From Paenibacillus luteus (GTDB taxonomy: Bacteria; Bacillota; Bacilli; Paenibacillales; Paenibacillaceae): a DNA stretch of 64,000 nt. This document shows positions 1 to 7,724 of the stretch, one piece after another. Every line of letters begins with the position of its first letter. Within the stretch, counting starts at the first letter, position 1. The DNA lies in the NCBI RefSeq assembly GCF_006542765.1, contig NZ_SKCD01000077.1, positions 186,001 to 250,000 on the forward strand, given 5' to 3'. The translations under genes and the position numbers were made by a program. A model generated the notes under the pieces. It had not been told where the DNA came from. It did not search any database and saw only the letters and a program-made list of their open reading frames with translations.

Positions 1-222
1 CGTGAGCTCAGCAGCGGTCAGGTTCTTCACTTCGCCCTTCCCGTTTGTCGTCCTACGCAGCGTAGGATCATGGATAACAACCGGTACATGGTCCTTCGAT
101 AGGTGAACGTCAATCTCGATCCATTCCACGTCTGGATCCTGAATGGCCATCCGGATCGCAGCCATCGTATTTTCCGGCGCGCGGCTAGACCAGCCTCTAT
201 GCGCTACGCACGGATTTCTCAT
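1..222 (-). CDS. Glycerophosphodiester phosphodiesterase family protein (5' part only)
   Basis: The first 74 codons are present and the rest lies beyond the left window edge. The N-terminus reads AHRGWSSRAPENTMAA, followed by EIDVHLSKDHVPVVIHD, which are the HRG and E-x-D plus HD motifs of the GDPD TIM-barrel family (metal and substrate binding). Such enzymes hydrolyse glycerophosphodiesters to glycerol-3-phosphate and an alcohol. The ATG follows AAAGGA at usable spacing. It lies 31 nt downstream of the CapA-like gene on the same strand, so the two may be cotranscribed. The family call is firm; substrate and localisation cannot be judged from this fragment. Confidence 0.85.
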   Translation of the reverse strand, partial: MRNPCVAHRGWSSRAPENTMAAIRMAIQDPDVEWIEIDVHLSKDHVPVVIHDPTLRRTTNGKGEVKNLTAAELT

Positions 223-253
223 CAAGCGATCATCCTTTCAAGAACGGTATCCG

Positions 254-1552
254 TTATTCAGCAACGAGTCGGCCATCTTCTTTCAACTTTACGCCAAAGG
301 ATATCGATGACAGACGATCCAGCAGCGTTTGGGCCGCTTCGCCTTCAAGCGGAGTCGGCTGTGCTGCGACTGTAAACATCGGATGGAAGGTCATCTCACA
401 GTCCCCGCTCTTCGTGCATAAAGCGTCAAGCACCCCGGTCTCGCCAGCGGTTTCCTTCGGATATGAACTAAAAATAAAGTTTCCTAAACTGTATGCAATC
501 CATTTGCCTTTATACATTTCAAACCCTTGCAGCACATGCGGATGGCTCCCGATTACAAGATCGGCCCCTGCATCGATATATTGCTTGCCGAAGTCCGTCT
601 GGTACGCTTCCGGCTGGTCGACACGTTCCTTGCCCCAATGAACCATGACAACGACAAGGTCCGCCTGCTCCTTCGCTTTGGCAATTGCGTCCGTCGCCCG
701 TTTGATATCGTAGCTCTCTGCGAGGCCCGGCGTATTCTTGTCTGCTTTCCACGAGCTAAAGGGCACGACCCTGCTCAGGCCGACGTAAGCAATTTTAATG
801 CCGCGAACCTCTTTAATCACCGGCGCAAAAGCTTCCGCCGCATCATTGCCTGCGCCCATATGCTCGATACCCGCTTCGTCCAAATACTTCATGGTGTCCA
901 GCATGCCTTCCACGCCTTGGTCCAGCGCATGGTTGTTCGCAAGGCTCATAATATCGAAGCCCGCATTGCGCATAGATGGAAGCACATCGGGCGAGCCTTT
1001 AAATACGTATGGTGTTCCCGTCACAGGAGTTCCCCTGTTCGTCACCGGAAATTCTAAATTTCCTGCTGTCAAATCCGGCTCGCTGAGATAGAGCAGCGCC
1101 TGCTTATACAAATAATCATAGCCCTCACGTTCGGTAACCGCAGCCACATAGTCTGCAACTAGCAAATCCCCGACGAAGGACAAGCTGACTCTGTCCTCTG
1201 CACCTGATTCCGCTCCCGGATCAGCCGCGCCCCCCTCTTCCTCCTCCGGAAGAGGGGCCGCTCCGCCGTTATTGCCGCTTTCTGGCTCTTCCGCTGAAGA
1301 ATTGGCTCCATTCGCTGCTTCGTCGTCGCCGACTATTCCTTCGTTTCCGGATTTACCAGCCTGCTCTTTCGTGCCTCCACCTGAGAAGCTCAACCAATCT
1401 TTAATTTGATCCGCTTTCGAGACAGCAAACCATCCGCCTAACAATATAATGATAATACCAAACAACGTAAAATTAACAATCATCCGTCTTTTGAGCCTTT
1501 TTTTGCGGTTAAGCTTGTCCTGCGCATGCGTTTCAGAACGGGATACTTGCAT
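254..1552 (-). CDS. CapA/PgsA-type membrane-anchored metallophosphatase-like protein
   Basis: 432 residues from the ATG preceded by AAAGGAG; an upstream in-frame ATG exists but has no ribosome site. A basic N-terminus leads into one transmembrane helix (about residues 25-45). An acidic Gly/Ala/Glu-rich low-complexity linker (about 60-125) follows, then a PGA_cap domain with SFVGDLLVAD, LANNHALDQG, VHWGKE and GSHPHVLQG, the metal-ligand pattern of this calcineurin-like fold. Relatives take part in poly-gamma-glutamate capsule synthesis or export. No pgsB/pgsC neighbours are present, so a capsule role is not supported here; a surface-bound hydrolase is the safer reading. Confidence 0.85.
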   Translation of the reverse strand: MQVSRSETHAQDKLNRKKRLKRRMIVNFTLFGIIIILLGGWFAVSKADQIKDWLSFSGGGTKEQAGKSGNEGIVGDDEAANGANSSAEEPESGNNGGAAPLPEEEEGGAADPGAESGAEDRVSLSFVGDLLVADYVAAVTEREGYDYLYKQALLYLSEPDLTAGNLEFPVTNRGTPVTGTPYVFKGSPDVLPSMRNAGFDIMSLANNHALDQGVEGMLDTMKYLDEAGIEHMGAGNDAAEAFAPVIKEVRGIKIAYVGLSRVVPFSSWKADKNTPGLAESYDIKRATDAIAKAKEQADLVVVMVHWGKERVDQPEAYQTDFGKQYIDAGADLVIGSHPHVLQGFEMYKGKWIAYSLGNFIFSSYPKETAGETGVLDALCTKSGDCEMTFHPMFTVAAQPTPLEGEAAQTLLDRLSSISFGVKLKEDGRLVAE

Positions 1553-1654
1553 CGAAAATGGCTCCTTTGCATTAGGCTTAAAGTCCAGCAAGCGCTAGAC
1601 TCTACCATTATAGCAATGATCCACCTTGGATGGGAGAACATTTCTTCCTATTTT

Positions 1655-3130
1655 CTATTGTAAAATCGCCTGCGCCGCTTCCTTGCCCTGCCTGATGCAA
1701 TCCGGCAATCCAACGCCGTCGAAGGCTGCACCGGTAATCCAAATGCCAGGCAATTCTTTCTCCAAACGATCGCGCAGCGCCTTCATGTTCGTCAAATGTC
1801 CGACCGGGTATTGCGGCATCGAACGCGGCAGTCTCGTAATTTCAGTAAACAACGGATTGGCTTTAATGCCCATCGTTTCTTCAATATCTCTTCGAACAGC
1901 CTTGATCAATTCGGCGTCAGGGAGCCTCACGCTTTCCTCGTCGCCAGAGCGGCCGACGTAGCAGCGCAGCAGCACCCGGTCATCCGGGCTCGTATGCAGC
2001 CATTTATTGGAGGTCCATGTACAAGCCGTAATGTGCAGCCCCTCGGAACGAGGCACAACAAAGCCCGACCCGTCAAAATCCAGCCCAAACGTCGCTTTAT
2101 CAAATGCCATGACCACATTGGCAACCGATACATAATTTATCCCGCGGAGCTCATGGCAATCGGTCAATGGCTCAAGCAGATCGGCCGCATCATAAGCAGG
2201 CGCTGTCATGACGATACGGTCTGCCAGCAGGCATTCCCCGCTATCCAGAACAACTTCATAACGTGCGGCTTGCAGCTCGCTCGAAAGCTCATCATGGCTC
2301 GCATCCGTGCTGCCCGTATGGCGTTTAATCTCAAGCACCTTCGTGCCAAGACGCCTATGCGCCTTGCTCAGCGCTTGATCAAGCGCGTCAACCAAAGTCG
2401 ATAAGCCTCCCTTAAAAGTAAGAAAGGTTCCTCCCTTTGCCACTGCTGGGAGCGTGTTCGCAGCGGCACTTGCTTTCCGGTTATGCTGCATGCCTCGGAT
2501 CAAGCTTCCATGCTTTCGCTCCGATGCTCCGAATTGGGGAAAAGTAGCCTGCAAGCTGAGCTTCTTCAAATCACCCGCATAGATCCCTGCAAGCAGCGGC
2601 TCAGCGATCCGCCGCATCACCTGATTGCCGACCCGGCGCTCCAGAAACCCGCCAAGCGATTCATCGCTTTCGTCTTTACGCACAGGGATCACCAAATCCA
2701 TAAGCGCCCGCAGCTTGCCTCCCCAAGACAATAGCCCTGTTTTGACAAATGGCCCTATTTCCGTTGGGATGCCAAGAACAAGACCGGGAGGCATCGGAAA
2801 CAATTTTCGTTCATGCAAAATATACGTTTTCTTCGCTCCCGGATTCGTCGTCGTCAGCTCGTTCTCTAAGCCAAGCTCTGTCGCCAAATCTATAATGGCC
2901 AGCTTGCGCGCCAAAAATGAATCCGGTCCCTTCTCAATGACGAATCCGTCACGCTGCAGCGTATTTATTTTTCCGCCAAAGGCAGGCGCACCGTCTACGA
3001 TGGTGATTTCTATGTCCTTGCCTTGCCGCTCCGCTTCCCGCTGCAAATAAAAAGCGGAGCTCAGTCCGCTGATCCCCCCGCCAATAATGACAATTCGATC
3101 AGGCTTTCCGATTCTCCGCATCCCATTCAT
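1655..3130 (-). CDS. hemY: Coproporphyrinogen III oxidase (HemY/CgoX type)
   Basis: 491-residue FAD flavoprotein. The N-terminus has the Rossmann motif IVIIGGGISGLSSAFYL, and ITGAAFDGVGLPDCIRQG near the C-terminus is the usual second FAD-binding segment. In Gram-positive bacteria this enzyme oxidises coproporphyrinogen III to coproporphyrin III in the coproporphyrin-dependent haem pathway. It is the third gene of hemEHY; its ATG overlaps the hemH stop (ATGA), and GGAAGGA lies just upstream, which points to translational coupling. Length is close to the family norm (about 470). Confidence 0.95.
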   Translation of the reverse strand: MNGMRRIGKPDRIVIIGGGISGLSSAFYLQREAERQGKDIEITIVDGAPAFGGKINTLQRDGFVIEKGPDSFLARKLAIIDLATELGLENELTTTNPGAKKTYILHERKLFPMPPGLVLGIPTEIGPFVKTGLLSWGGKLRALMDLVIPVRKDESDESLGGFLERRVGNQVMRRIAEPLLAGIYAGDLKKLSLQATFPQFGASERKHGSLIRGMQHNRKASAAANTLPAVAKGGTFLTFKGGLSTLVDALDQALSKAHRRLGTKVLEIKRHTGSTDASHDELSSELQAARYEVVLDSGECLLADRIVMTAPAYDAADLLEPLTDCHELRGINYVSVANVVMAFDKATFGLDFDGSGFVVPRSEGLHITACTWTSNKWLHTSPDDRVLLRCYVGRSGDEESVRLPDAELIKAVRRDIEETMGIKANPLFTEITRLPRSMPQYPVGHLTNMKALRDRLEKELPGIWITGAAFDGVGLPDCIRQGKEAAQAILQ

Positions 3131-4080
3131 TCCTTCCCGTGGCTATCCAACGCCTCGATGACTGATTCCGCCAACGTTTCCATATAAAGAGGATCGCGAT
3201 TCAGCATCGCAATGCGATCCAATGTGATTTCCAGCTGTTTCGATGCAGCCTGCGCTTCAATATCCAGATCATACAATACTTCCAAATGATCCGAAACGAA
3301 GCCAACAGGTGAAACCAGCACCGCTTTCACGCCCTGTTCCGCAAGCTCAGGCAAGGTTTCCAAAATATCCGGCCCTAACCACGGATCTCTCGTCCGCCCT
3401 GCGCTTTGCCATGTGAACTGCCAATCCTTCACATTAGCTGCCTTCGCAACCGCCGCTGACGTTTCCAGCAGCTGCTGCTCGTAAGGGTCGCCAACCTCCC
3501 GAATCTTCACAGGCAAGCTATGCGCGCTGAACAGCACCTTCACGTTCTCTTCGCCGTCCGTTGCGGCTGCCAAGCGTCCTAACCCATCCACCACGCGGTC
3601 CGTAAGCGCCTGAAGCAGCTTTGGATGCATATGGTATTGCTTGACAAAAGTCATGGCAACCCCAAGTTCCTTCGCTTTCTCTTCCGCGCGTTTAATGTAA
3701 CTGCCCACGCTCATCGTGGAAAAATGTGGTGCCAGAACAATGCCTACAGCTTCCGTAATGCCGGCCTTGGCCATTTCTTCGACACCGTCTTCAATGTAAG
3801 GCTTCGCATGCTTCAAACCCTGGTAACAAACAAATCTTCCGGGAGAGAGCTGCTCGAGCTTGTCCTGCAAGCCGGCGACCTGCCCATTTGTATTTTCACG
3901 CAGCGGAAATACGCCGCCCACAATCGCTTCATAACGTCCCTTTAGCTCGGCAAGCAATTCAGGAGTGGGTGCATTTCCTCTGCGGATATGAGTGTAGTAA
4001 GCTTCAACGTCATCCATCGATTCCGGCGTGCCGTAAGACATGACGAGTACTCCGATTTGTTTCGCTTGCTGCTCAGACAT
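3127..4080 (-). CDS. hemH: Coproporphyrin III ferrochelatase
   Basis: 317 residues starting MSEQQAKQIGVLVMSYGTP; the ATG sits 8 nt after GGAGG, inside the end of hemE, so longer upstream starts are unlikely. Family signatures include VMSYGTPESMDDVEAYYTHI, the metal-site histidine region LFSAHSLP and VSPVGFVSDHLEVLYDLD. It inserts Fe2+ into coproporphyrin III, acting between HemY and HemQ in Gram-positive haem synthesis. The reading frame overlaps hemE by 8 bp and hemY by 4 bp, indicating a tight operon. Confidence 0.95.
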   Translation of the reverse strand: MSEQQAKQIGVLVMSYGTPESMDDVEAYYTHIRRGNAPTPELLAELKGRYEAIVGGVFPLRENTNGQVAGLQDKLEQLSPGRFVCYQGLKHAKPYIEDGVEEMAKAGITEAVGIVLAPHFSTMSVGSYIKRAEEKAKELGVAMTFVKQYHMHPKLLQALTDRVVDGLGRLAAATDGEENVKVLFSAHSLPVKIREVGDPYEQQLLETSAAVAKAANVKDWQFTWQSAGRTRDPWLGPDILETLPELAEQGVKAVLVSPVGFVSDHLEVLYDLDIEAQAASKQLEITLDRIAMLNRDPLYMETLAESVIEALDSHGKE

Positions 4081-5143
4081 GACTTGCCTCCTTATCATTG
4101 CGTGCTGCGATGGCTTTTTTCGAATAGGATTGCACGAAAGAGGTAAGCTGTGCAAGCTTCTCAATCGATGCTTCAGGGAAAAGGCCATGACCCAAGTTGA
4201 AAATAAAGCCAGGCTCCTCTATGCCGCTATCAATAATTTCTTTCGCGTATTCTTCAATGACCTGAATAGGTGCCGTAAGAATGGTAGGATCCAGATTGCC
4301 TTGCACAGCAAACCCGTTCGCAAGTCTTCGTCTGCCCTCTGCAATCGATACGCGCCAGTCTAGGCCAATAACATTGGCTTTTACCTGATGCAATTCCGGC
4401 AGAAGCTCTCCTGAGCTTACGCCCGGGAAGTAGATTTTCGGCTGCGGCAAGTCCGAAAGCTCTGCAAAAATCCGCTCGATCGTAGGCAATACGAACTTCC
4501 GGAAGTCAGCCGGCGTCAATGCGCCAACCCAGCTGTCGAACAATTGAAAAGCTTTGCCGCCTGCCGCAATGTGCGCGCGCAAATAAGTAATGACCATATC
4601 GCCAAGTTTGCGCATCAGCTCATGCCATAGCTCCGGCTCGCTGTACATCATTTCTTTCGTTCGCAAATAATTTTTTGAAGGTCTTCCTTCAATTAAATAG
4701 CTGGCAATCGTGAACGGTGCTCCAGCGAATGTAATGAGCGGAACCTCAAGCTCACGATCCAGGATACGGATCGTTTCGATAACATGACTAAGATCGCGCT
4801 CTACATCAATCGGTGTCAGTCTCTCAATGTCCGCAGCAGAACGAATCGGATTTGCAATGACAGGGCCGATATTAGCAACGATATCAAAATCAATGCCGAT
4901 AGAGGCAACGGGATTCATAATATCGGAATATAATATGGCGGCATCTACACCCAGCTTGCGGATCGGCATCATCGTAACCTCAGCCGCCAGCTCCGGCTGC
5001 TTGCATATTTCAAGCAATGAATATTTCTCTTTTATTTTGCGGTAATCAGGATCGTATCTTCCTGCCTGCCGCATGTACCATACAGGGATTTGATCAACAT
5101 TTTCCTTCTGGCAAGCCCGTATGAAACGGTCGTTATAAGACAT
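4073..5143 (-). CDS. hemE: Uroporphyrinogen decarboxylase
   Basis: 356 residues, normal for the family. The N-terminus has WYMRQAGRYDPDYR, the conserved substrate-binding arginine segment, and LYSDIMNP carries the catalytic aspartate. GHGLFPEASIEKL is the typical C-terminal motif. It decarboxylates uroporphyrinogen III to coproporphyrinogen III in the cytosol. It is the first gene of hemEHY, with a putative promoter about 40-65 nt upstream. Confidence 0.96.
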   Translation of the reverse strand: MSYNDRFIRACQKENVDQIPVWYMRQAGRYDPDYRKIKEKYSLLEICKQPELAAEVTMMPIRKLGVDAAILYSDIMNPVASIGIDFDIVANIGPVIANPIRSAADIERLTPIDVERDLSHVIETIRILDRELEVPLITFAGAPFTIASYLIEGRPSKNYLRTKEMMYSEPELWHELMRKLGDMVITYLRAHIAAGGKAFQLFDSWVGALTPADFRKFVLPTIERIFAELSDLPQPKIYFPGVSSGELLPELHQVKANVIGLDWRVSIAEGRRRLANGFAVQGNLDPTILTAPIQVIEEYAKEIIDSGIEEPGFIFNLGHGLFPEASIEKLAQLTSFVQSYSKKAIAARNDKEASHV

Positions 5144-5180
5144 TCCCGTTCCCCATTTCTATGTATTTTCCTATGCTTCC

Positions 5181-5209
5181 ATTATGCCCTTTTTCGTCAA
5201 ACCTAACAA
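5181..5209 (-). promoter_or_regulatory. Putative sigma-A promoter of hemEHY
   Basis: On the minus strand TTGTTA (5209-5204) and CATAAT (5186-5181) are separated by 17 bp. The predicted start of transcription is about 30 nt before the hemE ATG. This is a motif match only; a nearby TTGACG gives no better-spaced partner. Confidence 0.45.
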
Positions 5210-5281
5210 CCGCCGCTCGCCGACTTCCTATGACAATAGTATGACAATCAGCTTGCAGCTGCATGAAGGTCCTATGAACAA

Positions 5282-5333
5282 AAAGATGACTTTATGACAT
5301 AGAGCAATCTCGCCCCTATCAAAAAGCCATCTT
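5282..5333 (-). terminator. Putative terminator after pilO
   Basis: Read on the minus strand, AAGATGGCTTT pairs with AAAGTCATCTT across a loop of about 28 nt and is followed by TTT. It lies about 20 bp past the pilO stop. The long loop makes it weaker than a classical terminator. Confidence 0.45.
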
Positions 5334-5355
5334 ATCACATTTGCTTTATATTTGC

Positions 5356-6042
5356 TTATGCTGTCTGCTCTTCGCTGCCATTCTCCAGCTCCTGCTTACG
5401 GAAAGCGTCCTTGAATTGCGGGAAATAATAGGCTTGAATGCTCATGCGCAAGGTCAAAAGCGGTTTATCCTTCTTAATAAAAGGATGTGAATACAAGTCT
5501 GGATATTCCTGATTCGCCGTTTCCTTAGTCAGCTCTGTCAGGCTCCATTTTTGCAACGTGTACAACCGCTCATAATGATGCAGATTATCGATATACGACA
5601 ATAGATTCGGCAAGTGCCCGACTACCGTAACCTCAAAGCTCGTCGTGACGGTTCCCGATCCCGCTGCGTCAGTCTCTGCCGATTGTCCTTCTTCCGCTCC
5701 GCTTGACTGGGTTATTAGCGTAGGAGGCGCCTCTGATAGCTGTCCCACATCGTTGAAAAAAATAAGATTATTCGAATCGTCTCTCACCACAGGTACGCGA
5801 TTAGTTAGTTTCTCGAGCTGTTCATCGGTAATCTTTTCATCCGTGTAATCGTTCCTCACGCTTTCCAGTGTTTGCTTCTGCCCTTCCACCCCTTGCTTGG
5901 CTTGCTTTAAGCTGTCCAGCTCCGGCAGAAGATAAAGAAATAGCGCAGCAACATTCAGTACCACCAATAGCGCAATCGCGGAAATAAAAATAATTTGGCC
6001 TTGAGAAAGGGAAGGCTTGGAGCCGTTCAACTTGATTTGCAT
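5356..6042 (-). CDS. pilO: PilO-like type IV pilus inner-membrane alignment protein
   Basis: 228 residues: short cytoplasmic head, one transmembrane helix (about 18-40, rich in Ile/Val/Leu), a coiled-coil-like segment (LDSLKQAKQGVEGQKQTLES) and a C-terminal globular part. This is the PilO layout. PilO pairs with PilN and PilM to align the pilus motor with the assembly platform. The gene follows pilN by 2 bp and ends the minus-strand pilus run. Sequence identity of PilO across phyla is low, so the call rests on topology and order pilM-pilN-pilO. Confidence 0.8.
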   Translation of the reverse strand: MQIKLNGSKPSLSQGQIIFISAIALLVVLNVAALFLYLLPELDSLKQAKQGVEGQKQTLESVRNDYTDEKITDEQLEKLTNRVPVVRDDSNNLIFFNDVGQLSEAPPTLITQSSGAEEGQSAETDAAGSGTVTTSFEVTVVGHLPNLLSYIDNLHHYERLYTLQKWSLTELTKETANQEYPDLYSHPFIKKDKPLLTLRMSIQAYYFPQFKDAFRKQELENGSEEQTA

Positions 6043-6044
6043 CG

Positions 6045-6647
6045 CTATTCGGCTCCTTTATCGTTAGTAAGCATAATGTCCAGCATCAGCTTATAAACGG
6101 ATTTTCTCGTCGTCTGTATCGCCTTGCCGCCATCAGTCCCAGATGGAACGATCTCAGCTGTCGTCTGCTCATCCACTTTTTTGTAGAAGCTGGTCAGAGC
6201 AACATCTCTCAGCTTACTGTCATGCTCCAGCTTCTTCATATAGACAACGACCTCGTCGTATTCCTTGAAATCGAGCTCCATTTTTATTTTTTGCTGGTCA
6301 TCCGTACTGATCGATACGATCTTGGTCGTTGCAGGCAAATTTCCGATAATCGCTTCCAAATAAGGCTTCCACTCGGTTCGCGCTTCTTCCAGTTGGGCAA
6401 TCAATTGCTCAGCCTGCTTATAGCCCTCCACCTTAACTTTCAAATCCCCATTGCTGCGGATGGCGTTAATCTCCTCATTCAGCTGCAAGCTTTCCCGCCC
6501 TACGCCGTCCTTCTCCGCGCTCCATGTCATCACATAATAGAATTGAGCAGCCAGCGCAATCAGCGTGATGATCAGCAGCAGCGGCATCAGCTTTGGATTT
6601 TTGGAGACGGATTTCTGCTTGGCAGGCAATAAGTTTATTGATTTCAT
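6045..6647 (-). CDS. pilN: PilN-like type IV pilus assembly protein
   Basis: 200 residues beginning MKSINLLPAKQKS; the INLLP tail is the conserved PilN segment that docks into a groove of PilM. One transmembrane helix (about 20-40) and a periplasmic-type coiled coil plus alpha/beta domain follow. The start ATG overlaps the pilM stop (ATGA), and pilO begins 2 bp after its stop. Together PilM, PilN and PilO form the cytoplasm-to-envelope connector of the type IV pilus machine. Confidence 0.88.
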   Translation of the reverse strand: MKSINLLPAKQKSVSKNPKLMPLLLIITLIALAAQFYYVMTWSAEKDGVGRESLQLNEEINAIRSNGDLKVKVEGYKQAEQLIAQLEEARTEWKPYLEAIIGNLPATTKIVSISTDDQQKIKMELDFKEYDEVVVYMKKLEHDSKLRDVALTSFYKKVDEQTTAEIVPSGTDGGKAIQTTRKSVYKLMLDIMLTNDKGAE

Positions 6648-7687
6648 GCTTCCTTCCCCCTCAAAGCCAGTCCAAGCGGCACGGCGTAGGTCGGCACATC
6701 CCAGCTTGCGGAATTGCCTGCGACCGACAGCAAGTCCCAGCTAACCAGCGTTACCGGAGGGGCTACGTCTTCATCCATCATAGCAGCGAGCTTAGCCAAT
6801 TCGGGGATATCGCCGGAAAGCATGATTTTGTTAAATGTTCGTTCACTCTTATTCAAATTATAATAGTAGAAATTCATCAGCCGCTCCAGCTCAGCTATCA
6901 AATCCTGGGCAGCGTTGGTGAAGGCCTGTTCTGGGCTGGAATAGCTGTCTAGCCAGCTGTTACGCTCTTCCTCTGCTTCGTTGACCACAGGCTTGAACGA
7001 TACCTCAACATTACGCGTGATTTTAAAATGGCCTTCGTCAATAATCGTAATTTCCGTATTGAGCTCGTTCACGTTGATGATAATATTGATGCCTTCGGCG
7101 TTGATTTTGCCCCATTCAATCAACCGCAATAACGAGAACGACTTGATTTCAATACTGCACGGAATCAACTTCAGCTGTTCCAGCACATCCACATAATCCT
7201 GCAAAATGCTTGTTGGCGCCGCAACGACCAACACCTCGCATAGATTGGCTTCTTCTGGGGGCACTTCCCCTACATCCTGCGTTGACTTCGGAAGCTTTAT
7301 AAAATCATATGAAGGGTCATCAAACGCCATGCTCAGGTTGTTTTTCATTTCAAACTGCACGAGCTTCTTCAGCTCCGCGTTCACCAGGTCCGGCAGCTTA
7401 ATGCTTCGGACCATCGCCATTTGGCTCGGTATCGCAAAATGCACATATTTGCTCGTAAATCTTCTTGCATCAAGCGCTAACTTAATCGTCTCTCGCAGCC
7501 GCTCCTTATCAATCACCTTGCCGTCATCGACAACGCCTGCGGGCAGCGGCCTGGATGAATAATTCAGCAGCCTGATCGACCGTTTGCCCTTTTGCTGAAT
7601 CTCGCAAATCTTCACGCCGCTGTCCGTAATTTCGATGCCCAGGGTTTGATGCCCGTTCGCTAGTTTTCGCAGTATGGATGGATTCAT
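6644..7687 (-). CDS. pilM: PilM actin-like type IV pilus assembly protein
   Basis: 347 residues with the PilM/FtsA-like ATPase fold. TLGIEITDSGVKICEI at the N-terminus is the phosphate-1 strand, and LIAELERLMNFYYYN with IMLSGDIPEL near the C-terminus match the family. PilM binds the INLLP tail of PilN in the cytoplasm. The ATG follows AAGGGGAG at 8 nt. It begins 37 nt after the stop of the pilin-like solenoid gene and is translationally coupled to pilN. Confidence 0.9.
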   Translation of the reverse strand: MNPSILRKLANGHQTLGIEITDSGVKICEIQQKGKRSIRLLNYSSRPLPAGVVDDGKVIDKERLRETIKLALDARRFTSKYVHFAIPSQMAMVRSIKLPDLVNAELKKLVQFEMKNNLSMAFDDPSYDFIKLPKSTQDVGEVPPEEANLCEVLVVAAPTSILQDYVDVLEQLKLIPCSIEIKSFSLLRLIEWGKINAEGINIIINVNELNTEITIIDEGHFKITRNVEVSFKPVVNEAEEERNSWLDSYSSPEQAFTNAAQDLIAELERLMNFYYYNLNKSERTFNKIMLSGDIPELAKLAAMMDEDVAPPVTLVSWDLLSVAGNSASWDVPTYAVPLGLALRGKEA

Positions 7688-7724
7688 CTCTTATCTCCCC
7701 TTGTGGCAGCATCCTAAAATTTTC

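Noticed and set aside
1796..2404. 202-codon plus-strand frame across hemY
   Set aside because: Antisense to hemY, Arg/His-rich shadow composition and no ribosome site.
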